Assembly: GCA_012295275.1 (NCBI GenBank) | Contig: CM022678.1 | Location: 7,819,628 to 7,883,627, forward strand | Direction: 5' to 3' | DNA from: Chrysomallon squamiferum | Taxonomy: Eukaryota; Mollusca; Gastropoda; Neomphalida; Peltospiridae | DNA: 64,000 bases | In this document: piece after piece, positions 41,140 through 53,597 of the stretch | How the letters are laid out: each line of letters begins with the position of its first letter | Position numbering within the stretch: position 1 is the stretch's first letter | The notes under the pieces: model-generated | Seen by the model: the letters and a program-made list of their open reading frames with translations, nothing else | The model's database searches: none | Told to the model about the DNA's origin: nothing | Position numbers and translations under genes: made by a program

Positions 41140-41977
41140 GGACAAATCTAACCCTAACCCGCTCTCAAAAGCTTATCAAAACAAGATCAGAATTTCGAGG
41201 TCCAGTTACCTCCATTTCATAAAATGGCCCTCCGGACTGTGCAAAGATTACAAATTATTAGATTACTTAAGATATCAATGAAAACATCGAATTCAAAGAG
41301 CAAGAGAAGCAGCCTAGACTGACACATTTTAAACTGCGTAACAATATCTCACGTGCTCGTTATCATCATCTATGGTGTTTAAAAAACAATGAGTGGGATT
41401 AGTAAATTCAAACTCATTATCGTCATGATAATACTACACTCATCCACTAGATAAATAACACGCGAACAGCTTAAGTTTATTAATTTAGAAACATATTTTA
41501 TACAATACAAAAAAAAAGAAGGTATTCTTTACGGGTTTTGGGAAAGCTAATTTAAAAAACGGAATCAGTCAACTTAAGCCTGTTAAGAGCAGAATAATTG
41601 TATAACTATTCGTTCTAAGTTGCGCGCGTTCGTGAAACATATACCCCTTTAATAACAAAGATTGCAAAATTTCTCAACAATAAGAACAAACCTAACCTAC
41701 TGTCAAACGCATATCAAAATAAGGCCAAACTTTCGAGGTCCGGTGACCTCCATTTCATAAAAGGGTTCGCCGGATGGTGCAAAGATTACAAATTATTAGA
41801 TTACTGCAGATGTCAATGAAAACATCGAATTCAAAGAGCAAAAGAAACCAGCCAAGACTGACAAATTTTAAAGTTTGTTTGTTAAAAAAATTCGTCATAG
41901 GTTATTATCTTAATTCTAAAAGTTTAAAACTTTGTATGTTTTCTATACAAAAACCGAAGTTTATTTACTTATTATAA
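41140..41977 (+). repeat. Family R interspersed repeat, two copies
   Basis: Mirror of the two copies at 11640-12500, in the same head-to-tail order. The 67-codon frame at 41774-41977 is identical to that at 11668-11871. Confidence 0.7.
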
Positions 41978-42219
41978 TTACTACACAAACACACACACAC
42001 ACACATTCTCGTTTTGTTTTAGCTTTTCGACGTTTGAACCTAACCCCATATTATGGTGATTATTTCCTTTAGCAGATAAATTTTCGATTATCTCCCCTCC
42101 TCTGATGTTCTGATATATGCTCATGCATGTGTTCCTGCTGTGTCGGACATTTTAAAATTCTTTTGATACGACTGAGAAAATGTAACATGTTTTCAGTCTA
42201 GATTTTATATAATAGTCAA

Positions 42220-42253
<34 letters not shown>

Positions 42254-42405
42254 ATAAAAATAATAATAAAAAAAATTGTTTAAAAAATCTTAATAAGTCT
42301 TAAATCTAACTGTAAACCTACCCTTAGCCAGTCCTCCCCAGACTTTTTTTTGTTGTTGAATTCAACTGAGAGATAATTTTTTTGAAACAAGATGTCTTAG
42401 ACTTT

Positions 42406-42508
<103 letters not shown>

Positions 42509-43707
42509 CATATATATATATATATACCAACAAACACACACACATATATATTCAAACTCATTTTCTTAATAAATATGATTTTCTTCCCTGATTTGATCCT
42601 CAAATAAGACTGACATCTATTGCAATGTCCTAACTCCATTATAATGCTAAAGCATCCTTATAATCTATTTATAACACACAGTGTTAAAACATACCTGTAT
42701 CTGTTTATAACACACACAGAGAAATGAAACAAATATGAAATGTACTGATCATTATATTCTGCAACAGGAAACACCCACATTATATATCCCTATGCAGTGT
42801 TTATAGTGTTCCCTGAATATGTACATAACAAAGAAATTAATAATAGAACCAGGATAACAGTACTCCCTCAATTACTTATGCTATTGTTATTTTCATTACC
42901 TCTTACTATTATTACTATTGCTACTATTATTTATATTATTACTACTACTATTATAATGTTAGTAAGTGCTACTATTCATCTTTTACTTTGCTTCTCTTAT
43001 TTCATATATGACTAGTGTAACATTATCTGTATCACTACTTTCACAATCACATCTATTACTTCTACTATTATTTCAAAACTATATAAATAAAAATATTCCT
43101 CACTCTTAGAAAACTGTTTCTCAAGTCTGATGAAAATGCTAGCTACAAATGTGTAACGAAAAACAGAAAACAAAATAATTTGAAATATTTATTTGAACAC
43201 GAAAAAGAAAAGATTAACATCAAAACTACTTTTGCATATAAAAAAGATAATTTTAGAAAAGCCTCAACCAAATCCTTAAATAATTTAGAGAAATATGGTA
43301 TAAGATGTATCTGAACTTTCAAATTAAAAATTATTTAAAATGTTTAAAAAGGTTTAAGGTGCTGAGAATGCTACGAAACAAGATTTCGGAATTATCCAAT
43401 AAAAGTAAATTAATAAAATAAAAAAATAAAAAGAATACCAAGGCATTTGGTTAGAAACAATTTGCAAATTACTAAACAACGTCATATATATAATGTAATC
43501 TGCAAATTAATCATTAAGAAAATATCTTCCAGACAACATATCTTCCATTTTATGTTTTATTAGCATAGTTTTTCATAAATGTTTATCAGAACATCAATAA
43601 AAAATAATCATAATAATAAAATTATCTCCCTTGAGCTATACAATTTGTAGTTTTTTTTAAAACAGTAAATTAAGGATTTCTACATCAGTCATTTTTTTTA
43701 AATAATT

Positions 43708-46628
43708 TCTTTTTCACACACTTGACTGTCTGGTCCAAACATTCTGTCCACTGGTCTATGTCTGACTGTATCTTGCATGAATGACACTTTGAATCTGAAA
43801 TCACAGTTTCACAGATTTATAAATTCTTCAGTAAGTGCAGTCCACATAACAAGTAACTGTTTTTAAAATAATACTTTTGGTGTGGAACTTTCTAGAAATT
43901 CTCAATATTCTTCAAGTATTCAGTTCTTCATGTTTGTTGTGGATTTATCTTCTGCTTAGTTTGTTCATTAAAGTGAGAAAACTTGAAGAACTTGGAGCTA
44001 AACACAACAAGTCACTTAGAATCAATGTGACTTCTCACATTTTCTTTCATTCTCAAAACAAGCTTACGATAAAGGACCCTGAAGAAAAAAATAAAACTAT
44101 TATTAAAATTAAAATGATATTCAGAGTTGTATAAACAATATTAAACAATTTACCATGTACAATGAAGGTTGATATGATTCAAATGGGATGGGTTGTGATT
44201 TAATTATTTTCATGTTTTTTACTTACTGTTAAAAAGCCATTTATTCCATGGACAAAATCAGTTTAATTTAGCATTGTATTGTATTTCATTTCATTTATTT
44301 CATTGTGAATCATTTCACACATTACATTTTATTTTATTTCATTTTATTCCATTAATTTTATTATATTTTATCATTATTTCAATTTGTTTTATTTCAGTTC
44401 AGTTCAGTTTGTTCAGTTCAGTTCAATTATTGTGTTGTGTTCTGGTGTGGAGTATTGTATTTCATAGTATTTCATTTCATTTATTTTATTTTATTGTATT
44501 GCACTGTATCACACTGCATTTCATTTCAATGTATATATTTCATTTTATTGATTTCACTGTATTTGATTTAATTAAATTCACTGCATATGTTTGTATATGG
44601 AGGTTTGTGTGTGCATGTTTCATGTGTGTGAATATTTGCATGTGTATCTGTTGATGTGTGTGTGATATACTAATATTTATATCTACCTCTACAAGTAATT
44701 TTGTCAGTTTCCCATTTATAACCATCCATACAGTTACATGTGTAGACTCCATCTTAGTAGTTTTAGTTCTGAGTGTAAATATTTTTGAATTACATTCATT
44801 TATATCTGAAAGAGAGAAACAGATAAATTATATCTCAATCATTAACAACAATTAAACTTTCTCCTACTTTTTGACAAGTTTCTAAAATTACTCAAATATC
44901 ATTTACACAGAAACTATTTCTAATATATGGATTAACTGAAATTTAAAATTCATAAGTTCAGAGCATTTCTAAAATTAATCAAGTTTAAGTTACAGATATA
45001 ACATTATTAATAAAAATAAAAATTATTCATAAATTCTGACAAGTTTCTTAAACACTATTAATTCATTGAAATTTTTCTTAATTCCAGAAATGACAATTTT
45101 AACTTAACTATTTGAATAGCACAAAAGCTATTAATGCATACATAAGTTGCAAACTGATTGCTGATTATATAATGAGCATGATATTATTAATAATTAAAAA
45201 AAAAACCAAAAACAGATAATGGTAGAAATGCTGACCAGTCACATTTAAACTCAAAATATGAATAAACTAAGAACGCTTGAAGTGAACAATTTAACCTGAG
45301 AACAAGGTAGAACTGACTCACCTGAGCATGTTTTATTGTCTGAATTCAAGGTAAACATTTCTACACAAACACTGCTCCACTGTGTCATGCACCCTGCAGC
45401 CCTGTTCACATGAACAGTTCTCTGCAGCACTGTCATAACTGAACACAAAATATTTTTATAACTTTATTATATTTTGTCACAACAAAATAATTTACAGTTT
45501 TATCATATTCTGGTATAAATGAAAATAAAATAATTTAGAATTTTATCAAATTTTGTCACTATTAAACTAAAAATATATATTTTATAATTTGTAACCTCTG
45601 TGACAAGAACAAATGCAACTTTTCTCATTGTTAGTTAAAGTATGATACCAAGCATTCATTCAATCTTAAAAAAGTTATCTTTGACGTGAATGAATTAATG
45701 ATGAATTACCTAAAAAAAATATTTTTTTAGATGAATGATTGATGAAGGTGTAGACAGTGAACAAATGAGGAAGATAAAGATGTAATGAATACGTTTAATA
45801 ATAGTCTAATGATTAGTTGTCAAACATTATTTTTATTATTACTTTTTATTTTCATAATGTTCTTAAAAATTAATGTGACCCAAACTGCAAAAATAAAGTT
45901 AGCTGTTACCAAACAGGGTTTGTTTGTTTCTTTTCTGTTGTTCTCAACAGTTTAAATTTCTTAATAACTGAAAGCTGATTTTCAATGTTAAATAAACATT
46001 GCCTTAATTTTGAATAAAACTGTATTAACAAGTATAAAATGATATTTTTATTATATTTATTTATTTATATATTATAGTTAATTGCAGAAAAAGTTAATTT
46101 TGTGACTGAGGTATTAATTAACTCATTTCTATGTAATTTTTCAATTTTAAAACATCCATTCTGTTTTCTTTGGTAATTAAAATCACAAAAATATGTACGA
46201 AATTCATCAATCATTTGTATCATTTAACTATTTCATAAATAATAAGAAATCATTTCTAATATGTAACTGTTTATTAAATAATAAGAAATAATTTCTAACA
46301 TGTAACTGTTTATTAAATAAGAAATCATTTCTAACATGTAACTGTTTATTAAATAATAAGAAATCATTTCTAACATATAACTCTTTATTAAATAAAACAA
46401 AATATTTTCAACTTGTTAACAAATTTTTAATATTGAGTAAATTAACTATTTATTAAGTATACTCTACTCACCTACACATTCGTCTGACAAGTTGTGATAT
46501 CCTGTCTTACACACAAATGATAGGAGACTGGCAGGTTTTTGCAGTTGCTGTTTGCTCGACATGAAACTGTTGAAACACTACATTCATCTCTGTTGTTTTC
46601 ACATCACACACTTTACACTGACTATGGT
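43708..46628 (-). pseudogene. EGF-like gene fragment, right-arm copy
   Basis: Mirror of the left-arm exons, reading on the minus strand: exon a 46628-46472, exon b 45438-45322, exon c 44805-44687, exon d about 43794-43708. Splice borders match. Exon b keeps ENCSCEQGC; exon c keeps the longer DINECNSKIFTLRTKTTK front and an in-frame GVYTCNCMDGYKWETDKITC block that the left copy has lost through a 2-bp deletion. The frame shifts in exons a and b are shared with the left arm, so the right copy is less damaged but not intact. Confidence 0.6.
43877..44134 (+). other. Small ORF with hydrophobic segment, right-arm copy
   Basis: The 85-codon version of the frame at 9504-9722; see that entry. The extra length comes from a changed stop region at the C-terminal end. 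Confidence 0.2.
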
Positions 46629-47555
46629 CTGAGAGGGAAAAATAAAATTTAAATTTAAAATAAATAAATTAAATTAAAAAAAATTTATATTAAAAGTATA
46701 ATCTAAATATATCAGAAATTTCTGATTTTACAGAATAAATTGCTTCAGACTTCAAAATAGAATTTTATTTTTTTAAATATTTAAAAATTTATTTTTACCT
46801 TATTGTATTTTGTAATGAGAAATTCTGCTTACTAACATGTTGTCTGGTCATTTTCAACTTTCTTCCCAGCCAGACAGGAACAAGTGAACCCACTGATTCA
46901 AGCATCAGTATATTTACTAATACTGGCATCAACTGATGTACACTCATTCATATCTACATTAAAATAACAATAACAATAAAAATAACAATAATAATAATAT
47001 CAATAATAAAATCAGTTGTACATATCATTCAGAAACATTTACATTATTTATGTAACATAATTTAGTAAGACAACTCACTGTAACTCATTCTGAAATTACT
47101 AGCTTAAATCCTTAATTATAGCTTAACCGTGATTGTTCTACATGGTCTATACACTGTAATTTACAAATTGTGACTGGTTTTCAAAGAAACATAAATATGT
47201 TTGAACATCAAACATGAAAGTGTTTATCCACTTTCAGTAAGACAAATCTATCACTTAGTTAAATGAATAGTGTTGACGTGATTTTACCCATGTTATTGTC
47301 ATTAAGTGTTTAGAATTTGTTTTTCTCTTTCCTTTGTGTATGCAGACCAACCAACATGTGTTTACAGTCTGAAAAATGTGTTAAATGTCCTCAAACCTAA
47401 ATTAGTAGCAATGCAGTAATTTTCATGGACTCTTGTAGCATTGTTTAGTTAATTTCCAGTGATTTGAGACAACTGTTCCCTTGACATTTACCATGTATAT
47501 CTGTGATGTTTAGAAAAATTTGAAATAGCACTAAGTAAATCTGCGTGTGATTCAG

Positions 47556-47669
47556 GTTGACTGTGTCTACTCAACAAAGCAGCAGAACAACTGAGAAACA
47601 CAGCCAGAACCTGCCCCAGTCAGCCCATCACAGCCCCAAAAAGATGGAAAAGAACAAATCCAAAATGAG
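47556..47669 (+). CDS. Candidate exon, right-arm copy
   Basis: A 114-nt block between GTGATTCAG and GAG/GTAAGA, open in one phase: LTVSTQQSSRTTEKHSQN, LPQSAHHSPKKMEKNKSKM. It has eight more codons (QSSRTTEK region) than the left-arm copy. The frame is symmetric (length divisible by three), so the exon could be skipped without a frame change. The gene is not recognised. Confidence 0.4.
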
Positions 47670-48243
47670 GTAAGACTAATTAATTAGAACTAAGTTTTTT
47701 GATGTCACAAAACTGTGAGAATTGTGTTTTCATGAGTATTTCTAAATAACATAATCAAACACCTCGAGTTAAAAAGTTAGGACATTTAATAAAACCTTTT
47801 TTATTTGATTACTTTTTAAAAGTATTTTATGAATAGATTTATAGAACAAGAGTTGAGAATACAGTCCATTAGGCAATGCTAATAGTAATACATAAGGTAC
47901 TAGATGTAGGTCTCTGCAAGATGTAGTAGATATTTGGATCAATGCTGTCTGATAGAATTTTGAGCTGTCTACATTTCAGCAGTGCTCATCAAATGATGTA
48001 TGAAATAGTATGTACTGTCTGTGGGTAGGTGTAAATGAACTTCAAAACATCAAACTTCAAAACATTAGAAACAACCAAGGAAACATCTCTAACAACTCCA
48101 ATTTGGAGCACACAGTAACTCAAATAATCGAAGACAGCTTCAGCTTCAAGATCTCCACAGACAACAAAAGACTTAACTTACACACAGACAAGAGAAATCC
48201 CACAAACACAAAAAAACACCAAACTGTACCAACCATTTACACA

Positions 48244-48520
48244 CTCTTCACAACAAGCACACTAATAACACAGGCCTCTCCACTCTTCACAACAAGCACA
48301 CTAATAACACAGACCTCTCCACTCTTCACAACAAGCACACAATAACACAGACCTCTCCACTCTTCACAACAAGCACACTAATAACACAGACCTCTCCACT
48401 CTTCACAACAAGCACACTAATAACACAGACCTCTACACTCTTCACAACAAGCACACAATAACACAGACCTCTCCACTCTTCACAACAAACACACCAATAA
48501 CACAGACTTCTCCACTCTTC
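48244..48520 (+). repeat. 39-bp minisatellite inside LINE-B
   Basis: Seven copies of CTCTTCACAACAAGCACAC plus TAATAACACAGACCTCTCCA. Some copies are one base shorter (GCACACAATAAC) and shift the reading frame, closing the ORF at 48345. Confidence 0.9.
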
Positions 48521-48524
48521 AGTG

Positions 48525-49240
48525 GGACGCTAAAGGCCTCCACCCAGCAGGCCACAGAGACAAACTCGTACACTTCCTGGCCTCCACTCGAAACACACCA
48601 GACGTAACATACAAGAAACATGGCTAGGACACTACAACAAAAACAACAAAACAACAAAAATGTTTAAGGTCCCAGGGTATCAATGTCTAAGTTAACAGAT
48701 TCAACAGCACCTGGGGAGGCGTCATGACACTCGTCAAGTAAGACATTCCACACACCAAGCTGAGCCAAGGCAAAGTACACACCAAGATAAAAATATTAAG
48801 CTTCACAGTACACAACAACAACCAAAACATCGACACAATTAACATATACAGCCCACCCACTACATACCATCCAAACCCACAACTTCAACAAAATGATAAC
48901 AACAAACAACAAGATCATTATTGTGTGTGATTTCAACTGTCACAACACCTTATGGGGTGGCTCAACAGACGACAGCCCTGGAATCGTCCTCGAAAATTCC
49001 ATAGAACAAAACCAGCTGGTCTGTTTGAACGACGGAACATACACATACACCAGCAACATCAATGGTGGCCAATCTGTCATTGACCCGACATGCACAAGTA
49101 AGGACATCACAGCGCTTTCCAAATGGCAAGTGTTTAATGAACTAAACAGCGACCCCCACCAAATACTCACCAACTACACAGCAAGAACACTTTCTCTGAC
49201 ATTGACACCTACTCCGCATCGCTCACCAACACGATACACT
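48525..49240 (+). pseudogene. LINE-B endonuclease region
   Basis: The start resembles LINE endonuclease N-termini (LQWDAKGLHPAGHRDKLVHF, then LASTRNTPDV and, with a frame break, a 'QETW'-like site). A middle part reads FNSTWGGVMTLVK, INIYSPPT and IIIVCDFNCHNTLWGG, the last being the conserved DFN.H motif. The end has NGGQSVIDPTCTS (an 'SxIDxT'-like block) and WQVFNELNSDPHQIL, where SDP/SDH is the catalytic SDH region with His one residue late. The enzyme nicks target DNA to prime reverse transcription. A stop lies near 48620, and further breaks occur. Confidence 0.8.
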
Positions 49241-49699
49241 TGACTGCCAACAGATTCATACCCAAAACCAGACAGTGCACCGGCAAAATATCCACTCCCT
49301 GATGGATGGAACGAAAGAAACAAATTCAGAAAACAATACAAAAAAGACAGAAATCATTCCACACATGAAAAATACAAAATAGCAAAAAAAAAATTCCAAC
49401 CTAATTCTCACCGCAAAACAAGAACACTGGGAACTTTTTTGCAACAACGTCAACCACAAAACATCAGTCAAAGACATGTGGGCCAAAGTAAAAAACATAG
49501 AATCAACACTCTTGGCAAAAACAACATCGCATTCACAGACAAACAAAAAGCAGACATACTCAGCAAAAGTTTCGAAACTTCCCACTGAAGTTCGAAAAGA
49601 AACCACTGGACAACCCAACAATCGACGAACATTCCGCAGACACAGAACACAAGAAATACAATCAACTCTTCAACATCAGTGAATTAAAACATGCACTCA

Positions 49700-50480
49700 A
49701 AAACTAGAAAAGTACAGCCACGGGGCCACATAAAATAAGCTACACAATACTACAACACCTACCAGACAAAACACTACTCATCTTACTTGACCTCTACAAC
49801 ACAATATGGACCACAGGCAAGATTCTAACAAACTGGAAACATGCCGAATGTTTCAGCTTGCCCAAACCACACAAAGATCACTCACTACCCAACAGCTACA
49901 GACCGATCATGCTGACATCACACATGTGCAAAACACTGGAAATGATGATCAACATACGCTTGAGCCAGCATCTAATCAACAACAATTTAATCAGCAAATA
50001 TCAAAGCGGCTTCAGGAAGAAACACAGCACAAAACAACCAGATAACACGCCTGCAAACATCAATCAACCATTCTTTTAGGAAATCAAAAAAAGTCATCGC
50101 AGTATTCATAGACATTGAAAATAGATTCGGCATGGTGTGGAGGGAAGGACTGCTTGTCAAATTAATCAACAATAACATCAAAGGCAACATATTCAACTTC
50201 ATTAAAGACTTCATCAACAACAGATCCATAGCAGTCAAAGTGAACGGTCAAATCTGCGAAAAAATTACAATTGACTATGGCATCCCACAAGGATCCATGG
50301 TCTCGCTAACACTCTTCAACATCTACATCAACAACATTGTCACAGCACTCGACAAACAAGACAACGCCAAAAATCCACCAACTGCATCAATAAACACAGC
50401 ACTCTTTTGAGACGACTGCGCCTTTTGGCGTGCAGGCAGATCGACGACAGCAATACAGAAACAAATACAAAAAGACCTAA
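49700..50480 (+). pseudogene. LINE-B reverse transcriptase region
   Basis: Blocks in order: LPKPHKDHSLPNSYRPIMLT with SHMCKTLEMMI (motif 1/2), INNNLISKYQSGFRKKHST (2a), FIDIENRFGMVWREGLL (motif A, where Asp-Ile-Glu replaces the usual D.x.AF.), YGIPQGSMVSLTLFNIYINN (motif B), and F-stop-DDCAFWRAGR at 50403 (motif C), where TGA replaces the Ala codon before the two catalytic aspartates. LNNINDWALKTG follows. Disruption of motif C alone would abolish a full-length protein. Confidence 0.88.
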
Positions 50481-50619
50481 ACAACATAAATGACTGGGCA
50501 TTGAAAACAGGAATAGGGGAAATGCCACTGCCGGCATACCACAAAGAAACAAAACCAGCAATAGATACACCTTTCCTGATCAAAACAAAGTTCACACCCT
50601 TCAAAAAAGCCAGACACTC

Positions 50620-50800
50620 CTGCAGACCAGACCCACTCAGCAGAATACAACATCTACACGAGGACATACAACACAACAAGAAACAACTAATCATCAAGTG
50701 GCTCCCAGCACACGTCAGCATCATCGGTAACAAACTTGCCGACCACTACGCCAAAGACTCACTCAGCTTCAAAGACGAAGACATCTGCACCGACATACGC
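50620..50800 (+). pseudogene. LINE-B RNase H-like region
   Basis: The frame reads LHEDIQHNKKQLIIKWLPAH, then VSIIGNKLADHYAKDSLSF. 'WxPAH..I.GN..AD..AK' is the C-terminal RNase H signature (His and Asp of the active site). The first part of the RNase H fold seems to be missing: the text jumps from the RT thumb to the 'DxxHxxIQ' part within about 120 codons. Confidence 0.75.
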
Positions 50801-51019
50801 CTGGAACAAACAAAATTCTGTCCTTCACAGCCAAACATTAAGACAAACAGTGGCAAAACGAATGGAACAAGACCAAAAACAAATGGCTCTTGAACATCAA
50901 ACCACCCAAAATCACACTTTCGCCAACAAACTACACAACAACAATCTCACCAAAGTCAGAATTGGGTTACTCGACCAACTTAAATGCAATCCGATACAAA
51001 TATCACAACACCACATAAT

Positions 51020-51222
51020 CCAACTGCAGCTGTGGACTCTCCAAAACCATGAATAACTACTTGTCAAAATTTCACTAAGGAAAGATAAGTACTAAGCAAC
51101 ACATTGGAGGAACTAAAAATCGAGTTCACGCTCCAACACATCTTGACACCAAACACGAAAGACAGAGAGTTAGTCCTCACTGCAGTAACAACATACATTC
51201 TGAACACAAAACACAAACTTTA
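51020..51222 (+). pseudogene. LINE-B C-terminal cysteine motif and tail
   Basis: NCSCGLSKTMNNYL, with the Cys-x-Cys-Gly start of a zinc-binding knuckle, precedes a stop. The tail resumes in another frame as LEELKIEFTLQHILTPNTKD and ELVLTAVTTYILNTKHKL before the final stop. The relic at 58525-60310 ends with the matching NCSCGISETMKH and ELKTEFILKNILI, confirming one family. Confidence 0.75.
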
Positions 51223-51239
51223 GACTCTTGCAGCTGATT

Positions 51240-51950
51240 CTAATTCAACAGACATTCAAAAACAGTAAATACTTTAACATTACAATATTTGCTTGTTACA
51301 CTTATTGAAAATCTGCTTTCTTATTTTTTTTTTACTATTATGGGTTATTATCATTCTTCTTTGTCTTCTGATTATTACTTTTAAGTTTAATTATTATTAT
51401 TATTACTATTCATGGGTGATACAATTAAAGTTTACGTAACACATTAATGGGTTATACAAAAAATATCTGCATAACCCTTTTTTAAATCATATTTATTTTT
51501 ATTATATTAATAATAATAATACATATATCATAAGAATTATGACTTAACTAAACTAAAAAATTTCAAACAGCATTTTGTCATGTTCTGTGGCTTGATTGGG
51601 GTCACAGAAAATCCTGAATAAAACACACGGTGTACAAATTGTAATTAGTGAACTAGGAATATCCTACCTTCCCTCCTTCTCATCTTAAGACATTTCCTTG
51701 AGTTACTTCACTTTGAGAACCAAGTTTACATTTGACAACTAACACATTTTTGTTTTTTTAACCAAATGCTGAAACTGTTTACAAAAGCAGAACCGAGGTA
51801 TCACTCGATTCAGTATATACTATTATATAGTGTATTACAATTTATTTTATTATTTTTATTTGAAGTAAGATTTTAAACCAATAAATAACTTCAGTTAATT
51901 GTAACTGAAATAAATTGTATTAATATAAACATTTTGTACCTGTATTTTTG
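51240..51950. other. AT-rich spacer after LINE-B
   Basis: No gene or repeat recognised. In particular, I did not find the expected continuation of the left flank (reverse complement of bases below 5555), which would appear here if LINE-B had simply inserted into a longer arm. Confidence 0.4.
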
Positions 51951-51955
51951 ATTAC

Positions 51956-52068
51956 CTGGGTCAGTGGGTGATACGAGTCTTTGGGACATGTTTGAATCAA
52001 TCAAGCGAGAACCTTTTCTTTTTTTGAAAAAAGCGGTGACATATGGATTCCATTGGAAGTTCAGCCAT
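51956..52068 (-). CDS. Candidate isolated exon
   Basis: A 113-nt block on the minus strand between TTTGTATTTACAG and CCCAG/GTAATC. One phase is open across it: WLNFQWNPYVTAFFKKRKGS then RLIDSNMSQRLVSPTDP. Borders and an open phase are suggestive; no family is recognised and no partner exon was found. Confidence 0.3.
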
Positions 52069-52144
52069 CTGTAAATACAAAATAAATATATAACACGAAC
52101 ATACATGATTAACAGTTTTAAAAGATTTTATTATTATATATATA

Positions 52145-52345
52145 GTGCTCGAAATGGCCAGTCACCAGTCGTCAATTGACACCAAAGTTCTGTTTCGGCG
52201 ACTGGGAAGTGGGATGATAAAAAAAATGCTCGATTAGTCGCCCAAAATATATTATTTGAATTTTGTTTCTGTAAGTTATAACACTAGAGCCTCTATTTTA
52301 CATAAAAGGTTTGCTCATAGTTCGATAAACTGGACGTATCGCCTT
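52145..52345 (+). repeat. One-ended copy of the 61.5-62.6 kb element
   Basis: CTCGAAATGGCCAGTCACCA, ACCAAAGTTC, GGCGACTGGGA, TTAGTCGCCC, TATAAGTTATAAC and TAGTTCGATAAACTGG match, in this order, the reverse complement of the right end of the element at 61525-62556. Only about 200 bp remain. Confidence 0.75.
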
Positions 52346-52627
52346 ACCTTAGTTTTCGAACATCTGTGTGTTTATAAACACTCATTTTGTAGACCGGATA
52401 TGCATATAGTAACTGTGGTCTTGATAAACAAAACCGCAAGTCTCGCTGACCTAGTATCGTAAAACTGATCGTGACCATTCGGACCATCTCGGCCTAATAC
52501 ACAATCCGTTCCCCTTGAATAAACAGGAAAGGTTGCAAAAACTAATAAATAAATAAACTAAATTAAATTAAATACAGTTAGATATCTGCTTCATTTCAGC
52601 TTTAATTATCAAATAATCTCTGATATT

Positions 52628-53032
52628 ATGCCAAATTTAAATTACGCTATAACTGTAATTTATGTAAGAACTGAAAAAAGCATATTCCTTTCGGTTCTTT
52701 TTCTTGGCAAATTGATTTATAGAAATGGGCCAAACACCGTTTGGCTTCAGGCCAGACCAGTCTCGATAAACCACGATATTTCGAACATAAACGGATTCGA
52801 ATGTATGCATCGGTTTTCAAATCAGTTTAAACTGATGCTTGACAGCCAGATTATTATTATTTTTAATTCGCAAACGTTTTACTTGTTGATTATTCGTTTT
52901 AATAGAATTTTGGAAATATTTCACGAAAATCCAAATGGATTCGGATGTTTTATGTTTGTGCGAACCAAGCGTGAATCGGATTCGGAGACATGCGTACATT
53001 TTCAGCCATGGAACGAGGTAAACATCATGTAA
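52628..53032 (+). other. 134-codon ORF, unassigned
   Basis: The longest plus-strand frame that is not low-complexity. It includes FLSVLFLGKLIYRNGPNTVW and NPNGFGCFMFVRTKRESDSE. Composition is slightly less AT-rich than its surroundings. No family, signal peptide or splice context is convincing; it may be chance or part of an unknown element next to the 52145-52345 repeat. Confidence 0.25.
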
Positions 53033-53108
53033 TGTGTAACACTATGTCAGTATTTGAGTAAGGGTGAGAGAAACAGAGACTCTGAGAGAGATATTCACAA
53101 TAATGTGT

Positions 53109-53110
<2 letters not shown>

Positions 53111-53155
<45 letters not shown>
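53111..53155. repeat. (GT)n microsatellite
   Basis: About 44 bp of GT. Confidence 0.97.
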
Positions 53156-53156
<1 letters not shown>

Positions 53157-53597
53157 CAATTTCATATGTAAATACATTTATTATAACATTCACAAACGAT
53201 AGTAAACAGAGAAAAAAGCTTTTATAAAATTTATTTGACATGTAGATTGATAACAAAAAATATCATGTTCTTACAAAAGAATAATAAACATTAATTTCAA
53301 AAATTAGATTATTTCACTTGAACTGAATCAAGGACTAGCATATTTGAGATGTGCTGCTGTATGTCAGTTATTTATATTTAAAAATTAATCTGTTCAATTC
53401 TGCACCAAATAATGAAATATCAACCTTCTTGTATAATTTAGTATGTATTTCTTCAGTGATCACTGTTATATTAATTGTGTGTTTATTTTTAGCATATTTA
53501 TTATTAGTAACATGGTCTGATTGTATAAACAAAAACTGTCATGGTTTGTTTTTATTTTATTTTTATTTATTTATTCCAGTTTTTTTATGTGTGTGAA

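Larger units (their letters stand above)
48040..51222 (+). mobile_element. LINE-B: non-LTR retrotransposon with RNase H, inactive
   Basis: In order: a polar ORF1-like or leader segment, a 39-bp tandem array, an AP-like endonuclease, a reverse transcriptase, an RNase H-like region, and a C-terminal cysteine motif, ending in a stop near 51222. This order (EN, RT, RNase H) is known from I-group LINEs; the exact clade is not resolved. Several stops and frameshifts make the copy dead, but domains are well preserved, so it is younger than LINE-A. No clear poly-A tail or target duplication was seen. Its first base follows the last base of the inverted repeat. Confidence 0.85.

Noticed and set aside
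48940-50733. Minus-strand Cys/Phe/Leu-rich frames over LINE-B (for example 49256-49621 and 50323-50733)
   Set aside because: They are antisense to recognisable endonuclease, RT and RNase H motifs.
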